From Macrostomum hystrix (taxonomy: Eukaryota; Platyhelminthes; Macrostomidae): 64,000 bases of DNA. Below the pieces are notes generated by a model. That model had not been told where the DNA came from and made no database searches. It was given only the letters and a program-made list of their open reading frames with translations. The stretch is taken from contig CATNEN010000001.1 in NCBI GenBank assembly GCA_950097015.1, positions 20,236,001-20,300,000 on the forward strand, given 5' to 3'. The position numbers and the translations under genes were made by a program. This document shows positions 1 to 10,600 of the stretch, one piece after another (position 1 is the stretch's first letter; the number at the start of each line of letters is the position of its first letter).

Positions 1-60
1 CGGGTTGAGATTCACGTGCATCACGATTCATAAAAGCGTCAGAATCACCAAGTATGGCAG

Positions 61-3000
61 AATCTAATGTCTGATGGGGAATTGGGATCAGAGAACACTC
101 ATGTCTGATGGGGAATTGGGATCAGAGAACACTCATGTCTAATGGGAATTGGGATCAGAGAACACTCATGTCTGATTGGGATTGGGATCAGAGAACACTC
201 ATGTCTGATGGGGAATTGGGATCAGAGAACACTCATGTCTGATGGGGAATTGGGATCAGAGAACACTCATGTCTGATGGGGAATTGGGATCAGAGAACAC
301 TCATGTCTGATGGGGAATTGGGATCAGAGAACACTCATGTCTAATGGGGAATTGGGATCAGAGAACACTCATGTCTGATGGGGAATTGGGATCAGAGAAC
401 ACTCATGTCTGATGGGGAATTGGGATCAGAGAACACTCATGTCTGATGGGGAATTGGGATCAGAGAACACTCATGTCTGATGGGGAATTGGGATCAGAGA
501 ACACTCATGTCTGATGGGGAATTGGGATCAGAGAACACTCATGTCTGATGGGGAATTGGGATCAGAGAACACTCATGTCTGATGGGGAATTGGGATCAGA
601 GAACACTCATGTCTGATTGGGATTGGGATCAGAGAACACTCATGTCTGATGGGGAATTGGGATCAGAGAACACTCATGTCTGATGGGGATTGGGATCAGA
701 GAACACTCATGTCTGATTGGGATTGGGATCAGAGAACACTCATGTCTGATTGGGATTGGGATCAGAGAACACTCATGTCTGATTGGGATTAGAATCAGAG
801 AACACTCATGTCTGATGGGGAATTGGGATCAGAGAACACTCATGTCTGATGGGGAATCGGGATCAGAGAACACTCATGTCTGATGGGGAATTGGGATCAG
901 AGAACACTCATGTCTGATGGGGAATTGGGATCAGAGAACACTCATGTCTGATGGGGAATTGGGATCAGAGAACACTCATGTCTAATGGGGAATTGGGATC
1001 AGAGAACACTCATGTCTGATGGGGAATTGGGATCAGAGAACACTCATGTCTGATGGGGAATTGGGATCAGAGAACACTCATGTCTGATGGGGAATTGGGA
1101 TCAGAGAACACTCATGTCTGATGGGGAATTGGGATCAGAGAACACTCATGTCTGATGGGGAATTGGGATCAGAGAACACTCATGTCTGATGGGGAATTGG
1201 GATCAGAGAACACTCATGTCTGATGGGGAATTGGGATCAGAGAACACTCATGTCTGATGGGGAATTGGGATCAGAGAACACTCATGTCTGATGGGGAATT
1301 GGGATCAGAGAACACTCATGTCTGATTGGGATTGGGATCAGAGAACACTCATGTCTGATTGGGATTAGAATCAGAGAACACTCATGTCTGATGGGGAATT
1401 GGGATCAGAGAACACTCATGTCTGATGGGAATTGGGATCAGAGAACACTCATGTCTGATGGGGAATTGGGATCAGAGAACACTCATGTCTGATGGGGAAT
1501 TGGGATCAGAGAACACTCATGTCTGATGGGGATTGGGATCAGAGAACACTCATGTCTGATGGGGAATTGGGATCAGAGAACACTCATGTCTAATGGGAAT
1601 TGGGATCAGAGAACACTCATGTCTGATGGGGAATTGGGATCAGAGAACACTCATGTCTGATGGGGAATTGGGATCAGAGAACACTCATGTCTGATTGGGG
1701 AATTGGGATCAGAGAACACTCATGTCTGATGGGGAATTGGGATCAGAGAACACTCATGTCTGATTGGGGAATTGGGATCAGAGAACACTCATGTCTGATG
1801 GGGAATTGGGATCAGAGAACACTCATGTCTGATGGGGAATTGGGATCAGAGAACACTCATGTCTGATGGGGAATTGGGATCAGAGAACACTCATGTCTGA
1901 TGGGGAATTGGGATCAGAGAACACTCATGTCTGATGGGGAATTGGGATCAGAGAACACTCATGTCTGATTGGGATTGGGATCAGAGAACACTCATGTCTG
2001 ATGGGGAATTGGGATCAGAGAACACTCATGTCTGATGGGGATTGGGATCAGAGAACACTCATGTCTGATTGGGATTGGGATCAGAGAACACTCATGTCTG
2101 ATTGGGATTGGGATCAGAGAACACTCATGTCTGATTGGGATTAGAATCAGAGAACACTCATGTCTGATGGGGAATTGGGATCAGAGAACACTCATGTCTG
2201 ATGGGGAATCGGGATCAGAGAACACTCATGTCTGATGGGGAATTGGGATCAGAGAACACTCATGTCTGATGGGGAATTGGGATCAGAGAACACTCATGTC
2301 TGATGGGGAATTGGGATCAGAGAACACTCATGTCTAATGGGGAATTGGGATCAGAGAACACTCATGTCTGATGGGGAATTGGGATCAGAGAACACTCATG
2401 TCTGATGGGGAATTGGGATCAGAGAACACTCATGTCTGATGGGGAATTGGGATCAGAGAACACTCATGTCTGATGGGGAATTGGGATCAGAGAACACTCA
2501 TGTCTGATGGGGAATTGGGATCAGAGAACACTCATGTCTGATGGGGAATTGGGATCAGAGAACACTCATGTCTGATGGGGAATTGGGATCAGAGAACACT
2601 CATGTCTGATGGGGAATTGGGATCAGAGAACACTCATGTCTGATGGGGAATTGGGATCAGAGAACACTCATGTCTGATTGGGATTGGGATCAGAGAACAC
2701 TCATGTCTGATTGGGATTAGAATCAGAGAACACTCATGTCTGATGGGGAATTGGGATCAGAGAACACTCATGTCTGATGGGAATTGGGATCAGAGAACAC
2801 TCATGTCTGATGGGGAATTGGGATCAGAGAACACTCATGTCTGATGGGGAATTGGGATCAGAGAACACTCATGTCTGATGGGGATTGGGATCAGAGAACA
2901 CTCATGTCTGATGGGGAATTGGGATCAGAGAACACTCATGTCTAATGGGAATTGGGATCAGAGAACACTCATGTCTGATGGGGAATTGGGATCAGAGAAC

Positions 3001-3245
3001 ACTCATGTCTGATGGGGAATTGGGATCAGAGAACACTCATGTCTGATTGGGGAATTGGGATCAGAGAACACTCATGTCTGATGGGGAATTGGGATCAGAG
3101 AACACTCATGTCTGATTGGGGAATTGGGATCAGAGAACACTCATGTCTGATGGGGATTGGGATCAGAGAACACTCATGTCTGATGGGGAATTGGGATCAG
3201 AGAACACTCATGTCTGATGGGAATTGGGATCAGGGAACACTCACT
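61..3245. repeat. 34-bp satellite array with 1,352-bp higher-order repeat
   Basis: About 93 head-to-tail units of 33-35 bp. The core is gatcagagaacactcatgtc, followed by tgatggggaattgg. Variants (a gattggga form, a gggattagaatc form, a taatgg form) recur in the same order 1,352 bp apart: the block near 683 recurs at 2035, that at 1660 at 3012, and the ttagaatc variant near 1358 at 2710. Short open frames inside it are products of the repeat and are not genes. The array reaches to within 60 bp of the left edge. Confidence 0.97.
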
Positions 3246-3616
3246 CGGAAATCTAGCAGACAGACAGACGAAGATCGAAGTACTTTCGACAGTCGAACGA
3301 ATTCGTGTTTTTTTCTGCATGTCTCAGATTTCAGGATCGCAGACTGCTCAGAAAAAATGTGATGTCTGCTTGGTCTCGCGTGCATTGTCAGGATTTATCC
3401 AATTGACTCCAATCTAAATCAAATTCAATTATCTGCTCCGGTCTTAATTATCGATGCTATTTTCTGCGCCACACCTAGAGAGGAAATGGGTGGGTCTGCC
3501 TGTCATTGTTTTCTCTAATGCTACATGAAATGCGAAACTTTATAGGTTCGCTTCCTCATTCCCAGGTGAGATCAAAGACAAAGCTCAATGAGTTAAGTCA
3601 TTTTGCCAGAACCAGA
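3246..3616. other. Spacer between two 34-bp arrays
   Basis: About 370 bp of non-repetitive, moderately AT-rich sequence joins the first and second arrays. I see no coding exon, RNA gene or mobile element in it. Confidence 0.6.
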
Positions 3617-5690
3617 TATCGACCAGATATTGTGGATCTGTGATCAAAGACTGCTCATGTTCATTTATGATCTGTGATCAAAGTCTGCTCATGTTAATTT
3701 ACGATAATCTGTGATCAAAGACTGCTCATGTTCACTGAGGATCTGTAATCAAAGACTGCTCATGTTCATTTATGATCTGTGATCAAAGTCTGCTCATGTT
3801 AATTTATGATCTGTGATCAAAGTCTGCTCATGTTCATTTATGATCTGTGATCAAAGTCTGCTCATGTTAATTTACGATAATCTGTGATCAAAGACTGCTC
3901 ATGTTCACTGAGGATCTGTAATCAAAGACTGCTCATGTTCATTTATGATCTGTGATCAAAGTCTGCTCATGTTAATTTACGATAATCTGTGATCAAAGAC
4001 TGCTCATGTTAATTTACGATAATCTGTGATCAAAGACTGCTCATGTTCATTTATGATCTGCGATCAAAGACTGCTCATGTTCATTTATGATCTGCGATCA
4101 AAGACTGCTCATGTTCATTTATGATCTGCGATCAAAGTCTGCTCATATTCATTTATGATCTGCGATCAAAGTCTGCTCATATTCATTTATGATCTGCGAT
4201 CAAAGACTGCTCATATTCATTGAGGATCTGTGATCAAAGACTGCTCATGTTCATTTATGATCTGCGATCAAAGACTGCTCATGTTCATTTATGATCTGCG
4301 ATCAAAGTCTGCTCATGTTCATTTATGATCATCTGTGATCAAAGACTGCTCATGTTCATTTATGATCTGCGATCAAAGTCTGCTCATGTTCATTTATGAT
4401 CATCTGTGATCAAAGACTGCTCATGTTCATTTATGATCTGTGATCAAAGACTGCTCATGTTCATCTATGATCTGTGATCAAAGTCTGCTCATGTTCATTT
4501 ATGAACTGTGATCAAAGACTGCTCATGTTCATTTATGATCTGTGATCAAAGACTGCTCATATTCATTTATGATCTGTGATCAAAGTCTGCTCATGTTCAT
4601 TTATGATCTGTGATCAAAGACTGCTCATGTTCATTTATGATCTGTGATCAAAGACTGCTCATGTTCATTTATGATCTGTGATCAAAGTCTGCTCATGTTC
4701 ATTTATGATCATCTGTGATCAAAGACTGCTCATGTTCATTTATGATCATCTGTGATCAAAGACTGCTCATGTTCATTTATGATCTGCGATCAAAGTCTGC
4801 TCATGTTCATTTATGATCATCTGTGATCAAAGACTGCTCATGTTCATTTATGATCTGTGATCAAAGACTGCTCATGTTCATCTATGATCTGTGATCAAAG
4901 ACTGCTCATGTTCATTTATGATCTGTGATCAAAGACTGCTCATGTTCATCTATGATCTGTGATCAAAGTCTGCTCATGTTCATTTATGAACTGTGATCAA
5001 AGACTGCTCATGTTCATTTATGATCTGTGATCAAAGTCTGCTCATGTTCATTTATGATCTGTGATCAAAGTCTGCTCATGTTCATTTATGATCTGTGATC
5101 AAAGTCTGCTCATGTTCATTTATGATCTGTGATCAAAGTCTGCTCATGTTCATTTATGATCATCTGTGATCAAAGTCTGCTCATGTTCATTTATGATCTG
5201 TGATCAAAGACTGCTCATGTTCATTTATGATCTGTGATCAAAGACTGCTCATGTTCATTTATGATCTGTGATCAAAGACTGCTCATGTTCATTTATGATC
5301 TGTGATCAAAGTCTGCTCATGTTCATTTATGATCTGTGATCAAAGACTGCTCATGTTCATTTATGATCTGTGATCAAAGACTGCTCATATTCATTTATGA
5401 TCTGTGATCAAAGTCTGCTCATGTTCATTTATGATCTGTGATCAAAGACTGCTCATGTTCATTTATGATCTGTGATCAAAGACTGCTCATATTCATTGAG
5501 GATCTGTGATCAAAGACTGCTCATGTTCATCTATGATCTGTGATCAAAGTCTGCTCATATTCATTGAGGATCTGTGATCAAAGACTGCTCATGTTCATCT
5601 ATGATCTGTGATCAAAGTCTGCTTATTTTCGTTTATGATCTGTGATCAAGGCTGCTCATATTCGTTTATTATCTGTGACCTGTGATTCGT
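3617..5690. repeat. Second 34-bp satellite array
   Basis: About 60 units with core gatcaaagactgctcatgtt followed by catttatgatctgt. Some units have an extra 4 bp (gatcatctgt or acgataatctgt), giving 38 bp. Frequent variants are agtctgctc for agactgctc and attgagg for tttatg. The period equals that of the preceding array, and 15 of the first 19 core positions agree with it. Confidence 0.96.
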
Positions 5691-6045
5691 AGGCAGTACA
5701 TTTCAGCGGTATATTAATTGGGTTGGGTTGGGTTGAGTGATTCAACAGTAAATGTTTTGCGAAGAATAACCTATTTTTGTTTTTTCACGGTATATTTTGA
5801 ACACTAAACAGAATTGTGATAAGACATATCACAAACTATAAATATGATGACTTTCAGTAGTTCGAAGCCAATAGAGCCGAAAGCATTTATGATTTGATTA
5901 TTTCATCCGATCGCATTATAGCAGTCAAGTTGGTAACTGTTTTTGTGAATCGTTTTGCAGACAGAAAACACATATTTCCAAGCTAGTTCTTGGAGATGAA
6001 ACTTTCAAGGGGTCATCAGAAGTTGATTGGCAATGAGAATTGTTA
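5691..6045. other. Unique DNA 3' of the peptide gene
   Basis: AT-rich single-copy sequence that probably holds the 3' UTR of the leftward peptide gene at 6046-6414. A short run of three ggttg-type repeats near 5718 is too short to call telomeric. No exon was recognised. Confidence 0.5.
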
Positions 6046-6414
6046 TCAATTGCCCGACTTCTTCTGAGCTCCGTAGCAGGCAATGGGGTGATAGTAGTTG
6101 ATGCACCTGTAATAGTCTCTGGCCCGCTTGTTCAAGACCACACGAAGCAAGCCCAAAGCGCCTTCACCGTTCTGAGCATCCCTGGACTGCACCTGGAGAA
6201 GATTGTGATAATCTCAGAGCTGATTTCATTTGTTATATTCAAAGTAGCATTGGTTGGAGATTAAAAGAGTGCTCACAGGATCCAAGCGAGACTGCAGCAT
6301 CATCGGCCGGTCCTCATTCGTCACCTTCGGCAGGGGAAGAGACTGAGTCGTGCTCAAATTAGCAGCCAGGCAAATCAGAACGGTAGCGAAGGCTGTAATT
6401 AGACTTTGGTTCAT
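6046..6414 (-). CDS. Secreted peptide precursor with a C-x8-C loop (allatostatin-C-like or elevenin-like neuropeptide candidate)
   Basis: Two coding exons, 6277-6414 and 6046-6192, join in phase 0 across an 84-nt GT-AG intron (donor CCT|gtgagc, acceptor cttctccag|GTG), giving 94 residues. Residues 1-25 look like a signal peptide (basic-poor start, core LITAFATVLICLAANL). After a short propeptide, a dibasic NKR at 71-73 precedes ARDYYRCINYYHPIACYGAQ, then KK and a short tail. This is the layout of a neuropeptide prohormone: signal, spacer, convertase site, one small peptide with a single disulfide near the C-terminus. The YYHPIAC part resembles the YFNPISC core of allatostatin C, with two extra residues after the first Cys. 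The eight-residue loop followed by C-x-G also recalls elevenin. The family is therefore unsettled. There is no G-K/R amidation signal next to the second Cys. The precursor structure is well supported; the receptor and role are inferred only. Confidence 0.72.
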
Positions 6415-6501
6415 GTCTCTGCAGTTACGAATCTAACTCGATGGACTCAACTAGATTTTCTATTGGGAGGTGAGAATTCGCTGGTGCTTCTGGTCCTGCT
6501 T

Positions 6502-6567
6502 CTTATAGACTTTGGAGCACGGGCTAGATATGGGCTCAATGAGTCGCTCCGGCAAAGCTGCCATTGG
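6502..6567 (-). promoter_or_regulatory. Candidate core promoter of the peptide gene (CCAAT and TATA boxes)
   Basis: Read on the minus strand, CCAAT lies at 6563-6567 and TATAAG at 6502-6507, 57 nt further on. The start codon follows 88 nt after the TATA box, leaving room for a 5' UTR of about 60 nt. The order and spacing fit an RNA polymerase II promoter. SINE-A copy 1 lies directly upstream. Confidence 0.45.
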
Positions 6568-6607
6568 TCAAAAAAGCTAATAATCGAACAATATTATTTT
6601 ATTATTA

Positions 6608-6812
6608 TACGCCTGCCCCATTTGGGTCAGATGTTGATGTTGGGTCACCCAACCGCAATCAACCCCAGCTGATGCTGACTAGTACCCATTTAACATCCCG
6701 GTGAACTAAAGCAATGCATAGTTAACCCACATAAAGAAGTCACAAATTGTTCCATTGGAGTCAAGAATCGAACCCTTGACGTTCAGTTCGACGCTCTAAA
6801 AACTAGGAAGCC
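6608..6812 (-). mobile_element. SINE-A copy 1 (tRNA-derived, diverged)
   Basis: Matches the other SINE-A copies in reverse orientation: a tail with (att) repeats and cgcctgcccc, the central block with tacccatttaaca, gtgaacta and cacaaattgttcca, then the tRNA-like box B region gaatcgaaccc and a head ending ctaggaagcc. Part of the GC-rich middle is missing. It sits just upstream of the peptide-gene promoter. Confidence 0.75.
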
Positions 6813-6944
6813 ATCAGCATTTCTAGTGTCCTTTATTTGCATTGCTGTATTATTACTTGTCAAGTTATAATTGCCTTACAAAGGTTTATTATTCGGTCAA
6901 TGTCTTAGCTTATTGTCTCTATGCTTCATCTACAGCAATCTATA

Positions 6945-7160
6945 GCAAAGGTTGGCAAACTCCGACCCGCGGGCCAGATGCGGCCCTCGATGCTCCCAAA
7001 TACGGCCCGTTGCCCCTTCCGACACCTACAGTATCGATCCTGTCTCATCTCTCCTCAGTCTCATCTGTCCTGTGTCTTATATTTCCCTTGTCTCATGTCT
7101 CTCTGCCGTCTCATCTCTCCCTGTCCCATCTCTTCTCTGTCTTATCCCTCGCCTTTATAT
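6945..7160 (+). mobile_element. hAT-like terminal sequence with short 16-bp-type repeats
   Basis: Starts with caaaggttggcaaactccga, then cgcgggccagatgcggccc. This closely resembles the terminal inverted repeat of Charlie-type hAT elements (CAGGGGTCGGCAAACT, followed by a GGCCCGCGGGCC stretch). It leads into about seven degenerate copies of a tctcatctctccctg unit. The same combination, reversed, occurs at 58791-59356. No matching right-hand terminus was found here. Confidence 0.5.
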
Positions 7161-7457
7161 ATTAGATTTATATATACAAGTATAATCAGTTTTGAGGAAG
7201 GCTCGGAATATTGCAATTTGTTGTCACAGTAAGCGGTCTTGCACTTTAGTACAGACGCAGTTTGAACTAATTCAAAAATAAATTGTGATATATATAGGGC
7301 CTGTTGAAGTTTATACGCTTACATCAACGTTAGTGTTGCAGCGGTTGAGATAAAAAGAAGATTACTAACTGTAGGTGGCAGCTATGCTGGTTTTGAGGAA
7401 GCTACTAGAAAATTAAATAGTATGAGTACAGGTTTGGTTTATGGTGGGATTTCGCTG

Positions 7458-7655
7458 CGTACAGTTCACAGAGTTCACAATGTTCACAGAGTTTACAATG
7501 TTCACAGAGTTCACAATGTTCACAGAGTTCACAATGTTTACAGAGTTCACAATGTTCACAGAGTTCACAATGTTCACAGAGTTCACAATGTTCACAGAGT
7601 TCACAATGTTCACAGAGTTCACAATGTTCATAGAGTTCACAATGTTCACAGAGCT
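7458..7655. repeat. 18-bp minisatellite in the ABCA 3' flank
   Basis: Eleven near-perfect units of ttcacagagttcacaatg. Because 18 is a multiple of 3, several frames stay open on both strands; these are not genes. The array ends 17 bp from the stop codon of the ABCA gene, so it should lie in that gene's 3' UTR or just beyond. Confidence 0.95.
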
Positions 7656-7671
7656 GTTATTATGTTTTTTG

Positions 7672-10600
7672 CTATTCACTAGACACACGAGATCCAGAGA
7701 TGCTGTGATCTTTTATGTCCTCGTGCTCTTTGATCAGTCTAACAAACACTTGATCCAGCGACATTTGATAGAATGTAAAATACTGGATGCCCATGTTAGA
7801 CTTCTGGGCAGTTAGCCACGCCAGGGCTTCCGACAGGCTGCCGATAGATTCCTGCGGCACCAAAATCTGCACGCGGTTGGCCAGCTCTTCAGAAACTTTT
7901 GCCAGCGGGAATTTTCCGATGACGGTGTTGATCACTTTGCGTCTTTTCTCCTGCTCTCTGTTAGCGTCATCTTTGATTTCTGATTCAATCAGAGCATCTA
8001 GGTTATAGGCGTGACCGTATCTGGAATTAGAATGAATTTTAATGTCTCAATGGCTAATGCCTCTATTGTATGCCATGCTTCCATAGCATAAAATTATCAT
8101 GACATCAGAACGATTTTAAAGTACTCAAAACATTTTATTATCAAGGACGCAGAAATTGGGCGTACCGGCTCCGCAGCTGTTGAATAGTTCCAAAAGCGAT
8201 CATGTGGCCTTGATTCATGATTCCCACACGACTGCACAGGGCCTCCACCTCCTCCATGCTGTGCGTGGTCACCACCACGGTTCGCTGCTCATTGACCATG
8301 CCGCGAATCGCGCTCCAGATCAAGCGCTTCGCCTCCGGGTCAACGCCGGTTGAAGCTTCGTCGATCACCACTAGCGCCGGATTGCCAAGTAGCGCAATGG
8401 CCAGGCAGAGGCGTCGCTTGTTACCACCAGACAGTTGCTCAGCCTGCTTTGACTTGTGCTCACTCAGACCCAGTCCGTTCACAAGGTTCGGGATCTGCTT
8501 TGCAGCGACACTAGATTCGACACCTCGAATTTTCGAATAGAACTCAAGGTGCTCAACCACAGTGATGCGGTCGAACAACGGGTTGTGCTGCGGACAATAG
8601 CCAACGGCGCCATTTACAGCAGCTCTCCTCCCAGACATCCACTGGTCATTGGAGTACACTTCGCAGCTTCCGCTAGTCGCCACCTCCTCGCCCACCGCAA
8701 TGGACAGGGTTGTTGTCTTTCCGGCTCCATTCGGTCCGAGGAGACCAAAAATCTCCCCAGAGATGGCACCAAACGACACGCCTTTCACAGCCATCACTCC
8801 GTTTCCATACATTTTTTTCAGATTGCGAACCTCCAACACGTGTTCTGTGTTTCTAGAAGTTCTATTAACTCTCTCAATCTCCTGCTCCACACCTCCATCC
8901 GTGCTCTTGTTCAGCATCAGATTCTGGTGTCTCTTCTTTCTGCAGACATTGCGGCACAGAAACGCAATTTCTGACCGATTCTCCATGACAGCAATAAACG
9001 CAGCCAGCAGAACAATGTGCACAATCATAGCCAAAAGTGAGTGAATCACGCATGGATGCGAGAAAAACATGCTGATTTGATTTGGTACCTGGCTGACATC
9101 CTGGAGTTCGTAGTACGAAGTAGCGTAGAGAGAAACCTTGACACCAAAGTAGACCAGTGATACAGTTGCGAAAGGAGGTACAAGCCAAATTGCTCTTATA
9201 CTTGCCACGTAGTTCTCCTGAAAAACTATTACAAAAAAAGTAAGCCAAATCATAAGAAAGAAATATGTTCCAGTAGTGATAGGATTTGGCTTCTTAAACA
9301 ACACTCCGATGGCATAGACGGACAGCTGGTTGCTTGTGCAGCCGAGAAATAGGCATGGAAGAAATATTCCGATGAGGAAAAAGGTGTTTCCATAGTTGCT
9401 TGGAATAATGACGGCATGCAGAGTGGCTGCTAAAATGACAAACACTGCGTATTGGCACCAGTGGAGCAAGAAAGTGTTGAACCAGTATCCAGTGCTGCCC
9501 ATTCCCATCGAGCGAAGATGGTAGCGAACTTTCGAGTCTTTGTCTTCGAGTGGATCGCTGATATACGTCACGGGAACTATGGAGAACAATATCGCAAATA
9601 TAAATATTCCGATAACAGGAAAAAATTTTTCTTGATAACTCAACATTTCAACTGTCGAAATTGAGTTATAAAAATCGATGCTCTTAAAAAAAATGCTGAT
9701 TTTCGAGAATGCTCGAATCAGGTACTCAAACTTCCTGGTTTTTTCAGACGAAATCACCATCATGTTCTTCGAGTACACACCAACATGTACTTTACGATTT
9801 CGCGCGAAGTTGGATTGGCTCCATGAATCCGAATACACAATCAGACACAATCCATCATCGGACCTGCATGAACTATTAAACTGCCGCAAGCTATCTTCTT
9901 GAATAAGAAAGGTTCCTAAATCAGTGGATTGCTTTTTTTTCAGGAGCACAATATTGACGCACGAAACTAATCCAAACATTTTACAGCATATCGACTCGCT
10001 CATTTGACTTTGATCTTCATGGTCCTGGATGCAAAAAGCGCCATCAATGTCGCCTAGATGGGCTGTATTTCTTCTGATCGGCTGAATCTCTCGGGGCAAG
10101 CTTTTCTCTACATAGAGGGATGCAAGAATGGCAATCAGAAGAATGGCTGGGAATATGAATCGGCAGCACAACTTCAGCTTTGCCCTTCTTAGCCGTACAA
10201 GATTCAGCTTCATCAGGGCACTAAACTGTTGTGACGCACTAACTGATGACAAGCTGGTTTCCTGAGACCCAAGAAGTACCTGCAAATCCTTCTGCACCTG
10301 AATGCTAACACTCGCTGGATGCTCTGCGAAGCTGCTCAGCTGCCCAGATTGGAAGGCCTCCTCGATTTGTGCAACATTCACATCCTTCAGTCTCATGAAA
10401 ATGTCGTCCAGTGAAGCTTGAGACAAGCCGAATGCCTCCACCTGATCAGATTTAGCTTCGAGCACTTTTACTACGCCAGGCAGAGCATCGGATTCAGTAG
10501 CTGGTAGAATGAACTCCATCTCAGTACGGGACTGGTTCTGGAGCTTGAGGAATTGACTGGCAGTGCGCAGATCAGATAGCAAGTTTTCTGCCAATTGCTC

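Noticed and set aside
61-5690. Regular 34-bp repeats resembling a CRISPR array
   Set aside because: Units are directly adjacent with no unique spacers, and the context is an intron-containing animal genome.
5711-5740. Short ggttg repeats that look telomere-like
   Set aside because: Only three to four units, not TTAGGG, and flanked by ordinary sequence.
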